A stretch of DNA of 64,000 nt from Chitinophagaceae bacterium (GCA_016704325.1 JADJAG010000004.1:764477-828476), one strand, 5' to 3'. Shown: positions 35,519 through 45,885, counted from the stretch's first letter. Made by a program: numbers and translations. Notes: a model not told the origin generated them from the sequence alone.

Positions 35519-36904
35519 CTACACTTCCAGATGACGCATTTTATTATACAAAGTTTTACGGTCGATATTTAAGAGTTTGGCTGCACGGGTCTTATTATAG
35601 TTTACCTGTTTCAACACTCTTCTGATCGCCTGCAGTTCTGCTTCTGCTGCTGTAGACTTCAGGTCATTATCTGGTTGAGAGCTCAATTCAGCGCTTTTGC
35701 TATCGGTTGGTTCAGTAATCAAATGGAAGTTGGCAAGTTCTACAGGAAGTGCGGCTGTTTTCACTTCTCCTTTATCTGTCAGGAGTGCAGCACGGCGAAT
35801 AATATTTCTCAATTCTCGCAGATTACCCGGCCAAGCGTAATGCATGAATAGTTCTGTTACCTCCTGATCGAATCCGGTAATTTTCTTGTCCAGTTCACTG
35901 TTGGAAATGTCCAGGAAGTAATTCGCGAAATTCATGATATCATCTTTTCTCAGTCGTAATGGCGGCACATGAATGCTGAATTCATTAAACCGGTGGTACA
36001 AATCTTCACGGAATTTTCCTTTCTTATAGGCATCCTGCAGATTTTCATTGGAAGCAACAATTATTCTTACATCCACCTCTATGTCTTTGATTCCGCCCAC
36101 ACGTTTGAATTTCCTTTCCTGGATAACCCTTAGCAACGATACCTGTACATCATATGGGAGATTGGCCACTTCATCGAGTAATAATGTGCCCTTATGTGCT
36201 AGTTCAAAATGACCTGTTTTTGTCGCTACAGCACCGGTAAAGGCTCCTTTTTCATGGCCGAACAATTCACTGCCTGCCAGTTCTTTTGTTAAGGTTCCAC
36301 AGTCCAAGGCTATGAATGGGTATTCTTTCCGTTCACTTTTGCTGTGTATAGCCTTAGCCACTACTTCCTTGCCTGTTCCGCTTTCACCATATACGATTAC
36401 ACTGTAGCCGGTTGGCGCTATTACCTGAATCTGCTTATATACTTCTCTTGACTCAGGTCCTGAACCTTCAAAGAAAGATTCAGTTCGGGAAACCTGTTTT
36501 GTTGCCTCTTGATCTGTAGATTGGGTAGAGGATACAATTATGCCGGAGTAAGAGAGTGCCTTCTCAATAATAATTAATACCTCAGCAGGAATAAGGGGTT
36601 TCGTGATGTAATCAAAAGCACCCAGTTTCACTACATCAACTGCAATCCTTATATCAGAATAGCCGGTCACAATGATCACGACAATTGCCGGATACAATGA
36701 TTTGATGGTCTTCAGCACCTCTCTTCCATCGGTATCACCCAGCCGGAAATCACAAAGTACCAGTTGGTATTTCTTTTCACTCATTTTTACCAGTGCTTTT
36801 GCGCCGGAATGCGCAATATCAGCCTGGTAGTTGTTTTTTGTAAGAAAGCGTTGCAGCAGTAAGCACATATCGACATCATCATCAATAATCAGAATAGAAG
36901 GCAT
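35519..36904 (-). CDS. NtrC-type sigma54-dependent response regulator, copy 2
   Basis: 461 residues with receiver (Asp52 in VLCDFRLGDTDG), AAA+ domain with GESGTGKE, the canonical GAFTGA loop and TLLLDEVANLP, and a Fis helix-turn-helix (TRAAKLLNIDRKTLYNKM). It is very similar to 27156-28556 along its full length; the linker (about 120-155) is the divergent part. The HTH regions are nearly identical, so both copies may bind the same DNA sites while receiving different inputs. Confidence 0.95.
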   Translation of the reverse strand: MPSILIIDDDVDMCLLLQRFLTKNNYQADIAHSGAKALVKMSEKKYQLVLCDFRLGDTDGREVLKTIKSLYPAIVVIIVTGYSDIRIAVDVVKLGAFDYITKPLIPAEVLIIIEKALSYSGIIVSSTQSTDQEATKQVSRTESFFEGSGPESREVYKQIQVIAPTGYSVIVYGESGTGKEVVAKAIHSKSERKEYPFIALDCGTLTKELAGSELFGHEKGAFTGAVATKTGHFELAHKGTLLLDEVANLPYDVQVSLLRVIQERKFKRVGGIKDIEVDVRIIVASNENLQDAYKKGKFREDLYHRFNEFSIHVPPLRLRKDDIMNFANYFLDISNSELDKKITGFDQEVTELFMHYAWPGNLRELRNIIRRAALLTDKGEVKTAALPVELANFHLITEPTDSKSAELSSQPDNDLKSTAAEAELQAIRRVLKQVNYNKTRAAKLLNIDRKTLYNKMRHLEV

Positions 36905-37254
36905 GGTTAATAGGTTTACGTGAAAAAAATATCAATCAGAAAACAAAGCCCGCTTATACGCACATGAAAACAAAGAGCTTTGGGGTAAGTGCCGGTAAGT
37001 AAGAATTAGCAGCATATGGAATGCTGAGTAGATTACTTCCCGTTTGGGGTATCATTGCTACAATATTCATTCCCGGATTCATTTAAACACTTTATGGTAC
37101 GTGATTATTGAGTGTTTTAAGCACTTTCTGTCAGATTGCGTGATTTAATTGAATGTCTTTTGACTTACAGACTACAAGAAATTATAATCCCGGATTTGCA
37201 GGTGAACAATGACTGTTTCGATCTACCTGAACCGGCAGTTGTCGCCATGCATTG
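36905..37254. other. Intergenic with conserved 16-bp site at 37057-37072
   Basis: 350 bp upstream of NtrC copy 2. Contains GCTACAATATTCATTC at 37057-37072, identical to the site upstream of NtrC copy 1, 153 bp from the start codon. Nothing else recognised. Confidence 0.5.
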
Positions 37255-40200
37255 TTAAATGCTTTGCGGAATATATATATCAAATCGTGCCCCTTTGTCC
37301 AATTCGGCTGTGGCTGTGATGATGCCATTGTGGTTCTCTACAATTTTTTTTACGATAGCCAGGCCGATTCCGGTTCCGGGATATTCACTCTTTCCATGCA
37401 GTCTTTGAAATACCTCAAAAATGCGGTCCTTATATTCTGCCTCAAAGCCAATTCCGTTATCCGACACCGTGATATGACAATATCTTTCCGCTGATTTCAT
37501 TCTTACTGTTCGCAACGTTTCAGTTCCATCTTTAAGTGATAACAACTCCGTATGTTCTTTAATGCCGTCTACCATCTCATTGCTGATTTCAATGAGTGGC
37601 GGTTGCCCCGGTTTTGAAAATTTCAAAGCATTACTTATCAGGTTATTAATGAGCTGACGAAACTGGAATGGAATAACATGCACATTGCAGAGTTCACCGG
37701 TGCGTATGGTAGCATGCTTTTCACGAATGGTTTCTCTGAGTTCAGCAGTTACTTCATCCACAATTTTTTGCAGGTCAGTATCTTCAAATTTTCTCTCTGA
37801 AGTGCTGGTACGGGAGTACAATAGCAGGTCTTCGATAAGTTGTTGCATGCGTTGTGCAGCCAACTGCATCCGGCGAAAATAATCTTTGCCGGTTTCCGAC
37901 AGGTTGTCATTTTCTTTGTCCAGAATACGCAATGCGAAGCTGTGTATTTTGCGTAAGGGTTCCTGCAGATCATGACTCGACACATAGGCAAATGACTGAA
38001 GTTCCTTGTTCTTTTTTCCGAGTTCTGTAATTTTCTCTTCCAGAGAAATATTGGTTTGCTCTAATTGTTCTTCATAGTGGATACGTTCGAGTTCTATTTC
38101 AGCACGTCCGGCTACAATTCTGAGTACGGAAGCCACCGATTCCGGATCTTCAATCTCTTTACTATGCATCACTGCCAGCATTCCCTGAACTTTTCCTTTT
38201 GCATCAAATAGTGGAAAGCCAATGAAACCGGTAAGCACATCAAATGCAGGGTGTTCCCTGATCACCTCCATCAATTGCGAGGGAAAATCATAGTGTGCAT
38301 CAGGTGATACCTGTTCATAAAAACCACTACCCGGCAGAAACTGAATGTTTTCTGCAAGCTTACCCAGTGCAGTAAAGGAGATGGTGCGAATCATCAATTG
38401 ACCGCTGTCGGTTGCAACTACCTTACCTACAAATACATATTCAAGCGCAGTAAGGTCCGCTATATATTTAACCAGTGAATTAAAAAATTCAAGATGCGGT
38501 TTGTAAGCGGAAAAGCGTTCGGAGAATTCAGTTAGAAAACGTTTGTTGTATTTACTGATGGCGATCTCCAGGTTTTTTTGTTGCAGTGATTCATTGGCCG
38601 TGCTCAACTCAAGGGTGCGCTGCAACACTTTCTCTTCCAGTTCCTTCTCACGCAACTGTTGACTTTCCTGATTCTTGTTCCTGGAAATCACCTGTTCGGT
38701 TACCTCATATCCGAAAACGAGGATGGAATAAATATGTTTATCGTCATCATACATAGGTTGATAGCTGAAATTGAAGTAGCGTTCTTCCGGAGGAACGTTT
38801 TCATCCCGCGCTAATTTTATCGGAATATCAATTCCCACATAAGGTTCACCGGTCTCATATACGCTGTCCAGAATCGTATTAAATCCCTGTCCTTTCAATT
38901 CAGGAAGTGCTTCCAGCATAGGCTTGCCTTTAATTTTGCGTCTGCCAAATAGCCGTTGGTACTGATCATTTACCAGGTCATACACATGATCAGGGCCACG
39001 CATGGTACACACAAAGCCCGGAGCATTCATCAATAGGGTCTCTACCATCATGGCTTGTGCCTGCATTCTTTTACGGGCAACTACCTGGTCAGTAATTTCC
39101 GTGGCAACAACAATTATTGCAGAAATGCTTTTATCTGCTTCCCAAATAGGCTGATAAACAAAGTTGAAATATCGCTGTTCCTTTTTTTTGCTTCTGAAAA
39201 AATGCAGTGGTTGCTCATTCACATAGCGGGGTATTCCTTTCTGAATTACTTCATCGAGCAATTCAAGAATGCCCTGTGATGCTAAATCCGGCAATGACTC
39301 AAACAAAGGTTTACCAACAAAGTCCTGATCCTTTTCCACCATGTGCAGGTAGTAATCGTTGGCCATTTCTACTTTGAAATTGCCGGCTTTCAGAACACAC
39401 ATGGCTACTGGAGCCTGCATCACCAAATGTTTAAATCTGGTAGAGAGTTCCGTTTCTTTGCGTTGTTGCTGTACCCGTTGTGTTATATCTTCAATAGCCA
39501 GCAGAATTAGTTTCTCCTGAGAATTGGCGAGGTGTAGTTCGACGGCATCCAGCATCATTACCCGTTCACCGATGGATGGAAAGTTATGCTTGACTTCAAA
39601 ATCATGCATTTTTGTTTTTTCAGGAAGTATCTCTTCCAGTAATGTCCGCAAAGCGGGAATATCCCATTGCTTATTCCCAAGGTCATAGATCAGTGCACCC
39701 ACCGTTTCCTTTTCATTTACCCTGAATGTTTTGTAAAAATTACTGTTCGCTTTTTTTACACGCAGGTTTTTGTCCAGCACAATGAGTGGCTCCCTGATGG
39801 TAGCTACAATAGATTCGGCGTATTCCCTGGATGCAATAATCTGTTCATTCAGGCTGGTCAGTTCCTGGTTCACCACAGTGAGTTCTTCATTTGTACTCTG
39901 TAGTTCTTCTTTTCCGGTTTCCAACTCTTCATTAAGGCTCTGCAACTCTTCACTGCTGCTTAGGAGTTCTTCATTCGCGCTTTGCAGTTCTTCATTTACT
40001 GCTTCCTGGTCTTCTGTAATAGCACGCATGTCATCACGTGCCTGGAGGAGTTCTTGTTCTAAATGTTGTATACGGACTGCTTGCGAATCCTTTTTTAGTT
40101 TGGATGATGCGCTTTTATTTGAACTTTTCGGAAGCTGGTCGGGGGCTGATGCATTTTCATAAAACAACACCAGGTAATGCGGCTCTATCGTTCCTGATAA

Positions 40201-42042
40201 GATGACCGCTTCAATGGTAACATGGTGCGTCATTCCGTTTAACTGCACAGGAATATTTTGTTTTAAAACCGGCGCTTTGTCTTTTTTTACTTTGTGCAGA
40301 ATATTTCGCAGTTCGAAAGCCAGGCCATCCTTCGCCATTTTCAATAGGTTGAAGCTTGGTTTGCCCGATGTTTGCTCCAGGTAGTTCCCGGTTTTACCAC
40401 GAAACTGTACAATATCCAACAACTCATTCACCACCACGCTTGCCGGAGTATATCTCCTGAGTAACACTAAGTCTGCTGCTTTTTGAAAATCGGAATGAGT
40501 TTTTTCACCTGTTTCATTACCATGCTGCTCAAGCAAGTGTTGTTCGCTGCGGTTACTTGCGGTATGCATGTATTTTGCAGGTGCATCCTTGCGCATAAAG
40601 AGTTTATCTTTTTTGTCTGCAGCTGTAAACAGGTCAGGCACATTGCTGATGGTTTCAGATTTCCCCAATAACAACAACCCTTTTGGATTCAATGCATAAT
40701 GAAAAGTAGTGAGTGCTTTTTTCTGAAGAAAGGGTTCCATGTAGATCAATACATTCCGGCAACTGATAAAATCCATTTTGCCAAATGGCGGATCCTTTAA
40801 AAAATTATGGACGGCAAACACACACATTTCCCTTACGTCCTTGTTTACCTGGTAAAAGCCATTGCTTTTAGGGGTGAAATATTGCTGCCGATGCTGTGTA
40901 AGAGTATCCAGTTCATTTTTTGAATAGATACCTGCACGTGCCTTTTCAATAGCAACTTCACTAAGGTCAGTTGCAAACAACTGAACAGATTTTGCAACAG
41001 ACAGATCATTGCTGTCAAGGAAATCTTTGAAGCAAATGGCGATGGAATACGCTTCCTGCCCGGTACTGCAGCCGGCCACCCATACCCGCAGGGGGCCATC
41101 TTCTTTATTTTTTAAAATACGCGGAAGCACGGATTCGCATAAATGATCAAATACAGATTGATCGCGAAAAAACGACGTAACCGGAATCAGCAAATCCTGG
41201 TATAAAGCATCCTGTTCAGTTTTCGACTCACGCAGCAATATCAGGTAGGCTTCGGTTTCCATGCATTTGTTCAGGACCATCCGCCGCAGAATTCTCCTCC
41301 GGATAGTGGTCTGTTTATAATACGTGAAATCAGTACCCTTACGAACGCGTAGCAATGAAAGAATTTGCTTATATACCTGTTCATCGTGCAGGGGAGGATT
41401 TTGAAGGGCATCGTCGCTCCGGTTTATGCCTGAAACAATTTCCAGTAGTTTATGCGGTATCTGTTCAGGCGGCAGAATAAAGTCGACCACATCTGCCTGT
41501 ATCGCACTGTGTGGCATGCCTGCAAAGGTTGCTGATGCATGGTCTTGTGCCAGGGTGATTCCACCATGATCTTTAATGGCTTTTAATCCTTTGGTGCCAT
41601 CGCTGCCGGTGCCTGAAAGTACCACGCCGATTGCGCGGTTTTGATGCACGTCTGCCAGCGAAGAAAAGAATAGGTCGATAGGCAAGTTGCGTTCGTATTT
41701 CTTCGTTTCGCGTGGCGTAAGTTCCAGTACGCCATCATTGGCCACCATCATTTTATTACTGGGGATAATATAGATATGATCAGGCTGCACCTTCATATCA
41801 TCAGTAATCTCGATTACCGGCAGCTGTGTTACCTTTTGTAGTAGTTCAGGCAGCATGCTTTCATGATTGGGATCGAGGTGCTGTACGAGCACATAGGCCA
41901 TACCTGAGTTTTCAGGTATAGCTTTCAGTAACTTTTTGAATGCATCGAGCCCACCTGCAGAGGCACCGATACCTACTACAGGAAACAGATTGGAAGAGCG
42001 GGTTTTCGTGGGTTTTTCCTTTTTGGAATTTGCGGCAGGCAT
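37255..42042 (-). CDS. CheB-CheR-PAS-GAF-histidine kinase fusion
   Basis: 1595 residues. CheB-type methylesterase domain (about 18-210) with GIGASAGG, VQHLDP and LSGTGSDG for the Ser-His-Asp triad; CheR-type methyltransferase (about 225-490) with RRILRRM, TSFFRD and the SAM motif AGCSTGQEAYS; a coiled coil of repeated EELQS/NEEL words (about 640-740); three PAS-type domains; a GAF-like domain; and a phytochrome-type kinase with His near residue 1357 (YVSSHDLQEPLRK), N-box LINNLISNALKFS and GTGIGLAIVKK. All catalytic motifs look intact. No chemoreceptor or flagellar gene is near, so it is probably a signalling hub, not chemotaxis. The receiver at 42053-42529 lies 10 bp upstream in the same operon. 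Confidence 0.95.
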   Translation of the reverse strand: MPAANSKKEKPTKTRSSNLFPVVGIGASAGGLDAFKKLLKAIPENSGMAYVLVQHLDPNHESMLPELLQKVTQLPVIEITDDMKVQPDHIYIIPSNKMMVANDGVLELTPRETKKYERNLPIDLFFSSLADVHQNRAIGVVLSGTGSDGTKGLKAIKDHGGITLAQDHASATFAGMPHSAIQADVVDFILPPEQIPHKLLEIVSGINRSDDALQNPPLHDEQVYKQILSLLRVRKGTDFTYYKQTTIRRRILRRMVLNKCMETEAYLILLRESKTEQDALYQDLLIPVTSFFRDQSVFDHLCESVLPRILKNKEDGPLRVWVAGCSTGQEAYSIAICFKDFLDSNDLSVAKSVQLFATDLSEVAIEKARAGIYSKNELDTLTQHRQQYFTPKSNGFYQVNKDVREMCVFAVHNFLKDPPFGKMDFISCRNVLIYMEPFLQKKALTTFHYALNPKGLLLLGKSETISNVPDLFTAADKKDKLFMRKDAPAKYMHTASNRSEQHLLEQHGNETGEKTHSDFQKAADLVLLRRYTPASVVVNELLDIVQFRGKTGNYLEQTSGKPSFNLLKMAKDGLAFELRNILHKVKKDKAPVLKQNIPVQLNGMTHHVTIEAVILSGTIEPHYLVLFYENASAPDQLPKSSNKSASSKLKKDSQAVRIQHLEQELLQARDDMRAITEDQEAVNEELQSANEELLSSSEELQSLNEELETGKEELQSTNEELTVVNQELTSLNEQIIASREYAESIVATIREPLIVLDKNLRVKKANSNFYKTFRVNEKETVGALIYDLGNKQWDIPALRTLLEEILPEKTKMHDFEVKHNFPSIGERVMMLDAVELHLANSQEKLILLAIEDITQRVQQQRKETELSTRFKHLVMQAPVAMCVLKAGNFKVEMANDYYLHMVEKDQDFVGKPLFESLPDLASQGILELLDEVIQKGIPRYVNEQPLHFFRSKKKEQRYFNFVYQPIWEADKSISAIIVVATEITDQVVARKRMQAQAMMVETLLMNAPGFVCTMRGPDHVYDLVNDQYQRLFGRRKIKGKPMLEALPELKGQGFNTILDSVYETGEPYVGIDIPIKLARDENVPPEERYFNFSYQPMYDDDKHIYSILVFGYEVTEQVISRNKNQESQQLREKELEEKVLQRTLELSTANESLQQKNLEIAISKYNKRFLTEFSERFSAYKPHLEFFNSLVKYIADLTALEYVFVGKVVATDSGQLMIRTISFTALGKLAENIQFLPGSGFYEQVSPDAHYDFPSQLMEVIREHPAFDVLTGFIGFPLFDAKGKVQGMLAVMHSKEIEDPESVASVLRIVAGRAEIELERIHYEEQLEQTNISLEEKITELGKKNKELQSFAYVSSHDLQEPLRKIHSFALRILDKENDNLSETGKDYFRRMQLAAQRMQQLIEDLLLYSRTSTSERKFEDTDLQKIVDEVTAELRETIREKHATIRTGELCNVHVIPFQFRQLINNLISNALKFSKPGQPPLIEISNEMVDGIKEHTELLSLKDGTETLRTVRMKSAERYCHITVSDNGIGFEAEYKDRIFEVFQRLHGKSEYPGTGIGLAIVKKIVENHNGIITATAELDKGARFDIYIPQSI

Positions 42043-42052
42043 CGTTATCGTT

Positions 42053-42529
42053 TTATGAAGTGCTTCTTACAGTGCCTGTTTTTGCTGTGAGGACAAAATT
42101 TGCTTGCGAGATTGGCAGTCGTTCATTTGGAACGGGTACGAAGGTGAGTGCCTGCTTAATTACTGCTGCCAGTTGTGTAAAACTGTTTGGTTTTCTGATG
42201 TAATGCTGTGCCCCGCTTTTATAAAGCAGGTTCACAATCTCTTGCTCATAAGATGTAGAGAAAATAATAACGGGTAATTGACGAAGCTTTTCGCTTTGTT
42301 TGATTTCTGCCAGGCATTCCATACCGTTTATTCTTGGCATATTCAGGTCAAGAAAAAGCACATCCGGCAGTCTGTCTGTATCGCTCCTGAGCCGGTGCAT
42401 CAATTGCTGCCCGTCAGCAACAAGCGTAAGCTGCGCTACAACCTCCAGTTCTTCTAAAGCCTCTTTGAAAAAGAGGCAATCGTCCTTATCGTCATCAGCA
42501 AGCAGAATGTTAATGGTATCAATGGGCAT
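42053..42529 (-). CDS. Single-domain response regulator of the CheB/CheR-fusion operon
   Basis: 158 residues: receiver with LADDDKDDCLFF, Asp61 in LFLDLNMPRING, switch FSTSYE and Lys in YIRKPN, plus a 30-residue tail rich in Ser and Thr. It precedes the fusion kinase by 10 bp and is its likely partner. Confidence 0.93.
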   Translation of the reverse strand: MPIDTINILLADDDKDDCLFFKEALEELEVVAQLTLVADGQQLMHRLRSDTDRLPDVLFLDLNMPRINGMECLAEIKQSEKLRQLPVIIFSTSYEQEIVNLLYKSGAQHYIRKPNSFTQLAAVIKQALTFVPVPNERLPISQANFVLTAKTGTVRSTS

Positions 42530-42870
42530 CAGCTAAATTTAACTAAATAATACCACATTTCGCAATTAGAAGTTAAGTAGCCGGCAAAAGGAGGTGGTTG
42601 TGGTATTACTTCGAGTTATATTTTTTGGTATGGAGGCCGATGTGTTATCAACTTTTGATATGGTAGCATTCCTTTCCCTTATTCCGGTTTTTATCCAAAA
42701 GCAAGTTGGCATCTGCAGATTTTAATGACAAATGCTATTATAATTACTTCAATAGTATCAATCAGATAGAACAGTCATGTTAAAGTGTAAAAGGTATTTT
42801 GTTTACAAATTGTTGTTGCAGAATTATTGGCAGGCATGTGTCACCATGCATGGTAAGAGCAGCCTCTTAC
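42530..42870. other. Intergenic, no gene seen
   Basis: 341 bp upstream of the receiver/fusion-kinase operon. TGGTAT-TATTT near 42560 on the minus strand is only a weak match to the shared promoter motif. Confidence 0.35.
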
Positions 42871-44490
42871 TCACCTGGTTTTTTCTTCCGTTAAACCTAT
42901 TGAAGATTTGAATCCGCTGAATATAAGATTCCAGGAATAATTAATAATGTTTTTTTCCGGGTTTCGGGTATAGGCGACTTTTCCTACGCGAGTTACCTCA
43001 TCTTTAGGATTATTCTTTTCAAGGATTAGTTCGTTGGCTACAAAATTTTTCATTCCGGTCATAAGTGTTTTCCCTTTGCTTTCATTTTTCGCAAAAGCGT
43101 TTACCTGTAGATCTGAATAGATGAAGGTCATTTGTCCGGATCCGGCGTTTTCATCGGCAGCGCACCACATCTGCATGCTATTGGCTTTGCCATCCACAAT
43201 TTCTATAGGAGCCAGGTTACGGACCATTGGATTCAATATGGGCATATCAAATGCCCCCATGTTTACAGAAGCAGTGAACGTATTCCCATTCAATGGAAAT
43301 GCAAGTTGCGAACTCACTGCTGCCTGGTTCATCAGGTATCCGGTACCATTAATTTTCATGGTATCATCAGGATGCATATTGGAGATGTTCGTTATTTCAC
43401 CTTTCACATTTGAAAAGCTGATGGAACCGCTTTCGCTTTTTCCGTTAGCTAGTTCTATATAGGTGATCGTTGCTTTTTTAAGCAATATCTGATCAATGGA
43501 TAATTTGACCGGAAAGGAGTAAAGCATTTCTCGGGGCAATGATTTAACGCCCTGTGCATTTGGTAAATTTTTATCACGATAGTCAGTCAATACCATTTCA
43601 TTGATTTCTATCTTTTCCAGTATCAATGATCCAATTTCCAAAATCTCCGGAAAGCTATTCGAATAAACTTTAAAATCTGCAAGCTTAAGTTGAATACAAT
43701 CGGTCTGATAACCTAATTTAGTTGCGAATTTTTCCTTTTCTACTGCAGGTCCTAGAGAAACAGAATCTATTGATAACATCCCGTCTTCACCGGAGATATC
43801 CAGAGAAGATACATTAAATGCATATAGACCCTTTAGAAAATGCCCGGTAATCGATTTGATATTACCTTCCATTTCTCCCATTTCAAACCTGCGGCCGGAT
43901 GTATTAAGTGTGGAATCGGCGCTAATGTCAGTTAACTCCAGGTTGAATGCAGATAAGGATACTAACAAATCAGCGGTATCCCTGGAAGTAACGGTAATGC
44001 TTCCATTTACAATTTGAAAACTGTTTAGCTGCATACTTTTCAGGTTGCCTTGAATAAGCGTATACAGATTGACTAAAGCTGAACTATCCTTTTTACTTGT
44101 TAGCGTATCAAAATTGGTAATGTGCAGCACCGGTTTTTCCAGATTCAGCTTGCTGATATGAAGTGATTTCTTAAAAAGTAGTTTGGTATAACTCACTCCG
44201 GAGATTCTTACTTCAGCAACTTGCAGGTTGACTTGATTGTTTGACCCTGACTGTGATGTGTCCCTGGACTGAACCGATACCGTTTTTGCACAAATAGATC
44301 CTGTAAGGATGTTTACAGATAGTTTGCCTGTTTCGATGTGATAGGGAATAGAATCATTAGTAAGCACATGCTGAACTAAGTACTTTCTCAGATAATTTTC
44401 TGCATATATGTTTGCACCAAAACCGATAATAATAATTGCGAGTGCTGAGTAAAGAAATATTTTCAGGTAAGTCCTGTTTAAGTGTTTCAT
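42871..44490 (-). CDS. AsmA/DUF748-like periplasmic protein
   Basis: 539 residues with one N-terminal transmembrane helix (about 9-28) and a long periplasmic part of repeating beta-strands (ISKLNLEKPVLHITNF, LNSFQIVNGSITVTSRD, ILLKKATITYIEL). This repeating VRISG...LEKP grammar is that of AsmA-like proteins, which bridge the envelope and move or guard lipids. The assignment is by pattern. Convergent neighbours are lacking; it precedes the beta-barrel gene on the same strand in the transcriptional order barrel then this gene (83 bp gap). Confidence 0.75.
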   Translation of the reverse strand: MKHLNRTYLKIFLYSALAIIIIGFGANIYAENYLRKYLVQHVLTNDSIPYHIETGKLSVNILTGSICAKTVSVQSRDTSQSGSNNQVNLQVAEVRISGVSYTKLLFKKSLHISKLNLEKPVLHITNFDTLTSKKDSSALVNLYTLIQGNLKSMQLNSFQIVNGSITVTSRDTADLLVSLSAFNLELTDISADSTLNTSGRRFEMGEMEGNIKSITGHFLKGLYAFNVSSLDISGEDGMLSIDSVSLGPAVEKEKFATKLGYQTDCIQLKLADFKVYSNSFPEILEIGSLILEKIEINEMVLTDYRDKNLPNAQGVKSLPREMLYSFPVKLSIDQILLKKATITYIELANGKSESGSISFSNVKGEITNISNMHPDDTMKINGTGYLMNQAAVSSQLAFPLNGNTFTASVNMGAFDMPILNPMVRNLAPIEIVDGKANSMQMWCAADENAGSGQMTFIYSDLQVNAFAKNESKGKTLMTGMKNFVANELILEKNNPKDEVTRVGKVAYTRNPEKNIINYSWNLIFSGFKSSIGLTEEKTR

Positions 44491-44573
44491 AGCAATTGAG
44501 GATTTAACTTGTTTGCAGGAAGAGGAACAGGAGAAACACCAACCAGTTCCTCTTCTGCAAATAAGATAAAAAT

Positions 44574-45248
44574 TTAGAATTTAAGTTTTACCCCTGCATA
44601 TGCTGCATAGGTCATTAAATTTGAGCGATCCAAAACATAGTATTGATCCGTGGTAAGCGATTGACTCTGATCACTGATATCTATCAGACCAACTACGCCA
44701 CGGTAACCAATGTCAATAGAAAGGTTTGGAAGGATATTAAAATCAATGCCCGCACCATAAGCTATTCCAAGGTCGCCGCTTTTAGCACCGAAGACAGCTG
44801 TAAGGGAGTCCCCTTCCGAACTGCCACTGGCTTCGAAGTCTGATTTAACCAATATTCCGAATTGCGGACCTACTACCAGGTTCAGATTCACCAATGCACT
44901 GCTGTTGGTATTGAGCACCAGAAGCAATGGAATGTTCAGGTAATCCAGATTGATGTTGCGCTTTACATTCAGTTCATCTACATATTCCTGTGCCAATGCT
45001 GAGTAAATCACTTCACCCTGTAAGCCAAAATGATTTGAAAGGTTTAAACCTGCCAGCCCGCTGAATCCAAATCCTACGGTTGCACTGGTTTTATACAGGT
45101 CGCCGTTTGACTGACGTACATCAAAATCTGAAATAGTGGGCATAAACCGGGCTCCAAAGTAAAACGTGGCTGAAGTTTCCTGGGCATGTGCCCTGACGAA
45201 AAATAAGCAGGTGAAGATCACTGCTAAGACTATTGCTAATTTTTTCAT
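44574..45248 (-). CDS. Outer-membrane beta-barrel protein (PorT-like)
   Basis: 224 residues: signal peptide MKKLAIVLAVIFTCLFFVRAHAQ, then an eight-strand barrel pattern with short turns (SATFYFGARFMPTISDF, GLQGEVIYSALAQEY, LSIDIGYRGVVGLI) and a terminal aromatic, AGVKLKF. This is the outer membrane protein beta-barrel domain widespread in Bacteroidota. Likely in one operon with the AsmA-like gene 83 bp downstream. Confidence 0.87.
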   Translation of the reverse strand: MKKLAIVLAVIFTCLFFVRAHAQETSATFYFGARFMPTISDFDVRQSNGDLYKTSATVGFGFSGLAGLNLSNHFGLQGEVIYSALAQEYVDELNVKRNINLDYLNIPLLLVLNTNSSALVNLNLVVGPQFGILVKSDFEASGSSEGDSLTAVFGAKSGDLGIAYGAGIDFNILPNLSIDIGYRGVVGLIDISDQSQSLTTDQYYVLDRSNLMTYAAYAGVKLKF

Positions 45249-45648
45249 GATGTTTTTATTTTTTAATAGTGATTAGAAAATCATCAATGTAGTATAGAGA
45301 AAATCGTTCCTGATTTTGATAGATACGTTAAGCTTCAACCGGTTAAATGTATTGAGCAGTTATATCTACAGAGTGGGCATCATGATGCGCAAGGAATAAT
45401 TGATCAGACTGCTTTTATACTATGGAGTAGTATTATTTTCTTACTAACTGAAGTGTTTCAACATAAATGGACGTAGGTGCAGCTATTTCTTGAGCTTATG
45501 ATGCAGGCATGGCTTATTTGACTTCTGCTTCTTATAAGATTTATTTTAGTGCTCAGATCAATGTATTGACGGACAGCATGTTCAAATGGCCACTGCATTT
45601 TTAGCACTGTGTTGCACTTTTTCTGGTAGGAGTGGTCTTTATACCTTG
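45249..45648. other. Intergenic, no gene seen
   Basis: 400 bp without a supported feature. Confidence 0.4.
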
Positions 45649-45885
45649 TCAGTAAATTGGTTTGAATCGTCTTTGAACTTCAAAAGCGAAGTCATTTTCA
45701 ATTTCTGTATTCAGATTAGAAGGGTTCATTCCATATGCCAAATTTATATTTGGCTGATGTTCATTTGTGTACATGCCTCGTGTGATTTCAGGCATCGGCG
45801 CATCAACTGCTTTTTGATTTTTGGCTTCCATTGACTGTTTGCCTGTTTTCTTTGGTGTGGTCTGGATGTTTTTGCGATTTTTCAT
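45649..45885 (-). CDS. Small hydrophilic hypothetical protein
   Basis: 78 residues, basic N-terminus (KNRKNIQTTPKKTGK), later EITRGMYTNEHQPNINLAYGMNP. Hydrophilic, likely disordered. No family recognised; the shape resembles other small stress-type proteins of the region, but the TGGCA motif was not found upstream. Confidence 0.5.
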   Translation of the reverse strand: MKNRKNIQTTPKKTGKQSMEAKNQKAVDAPMPEITRGMYTNEHQPNINLAYGMNPSNLNTEIENDFAFEVQRRFKPIY

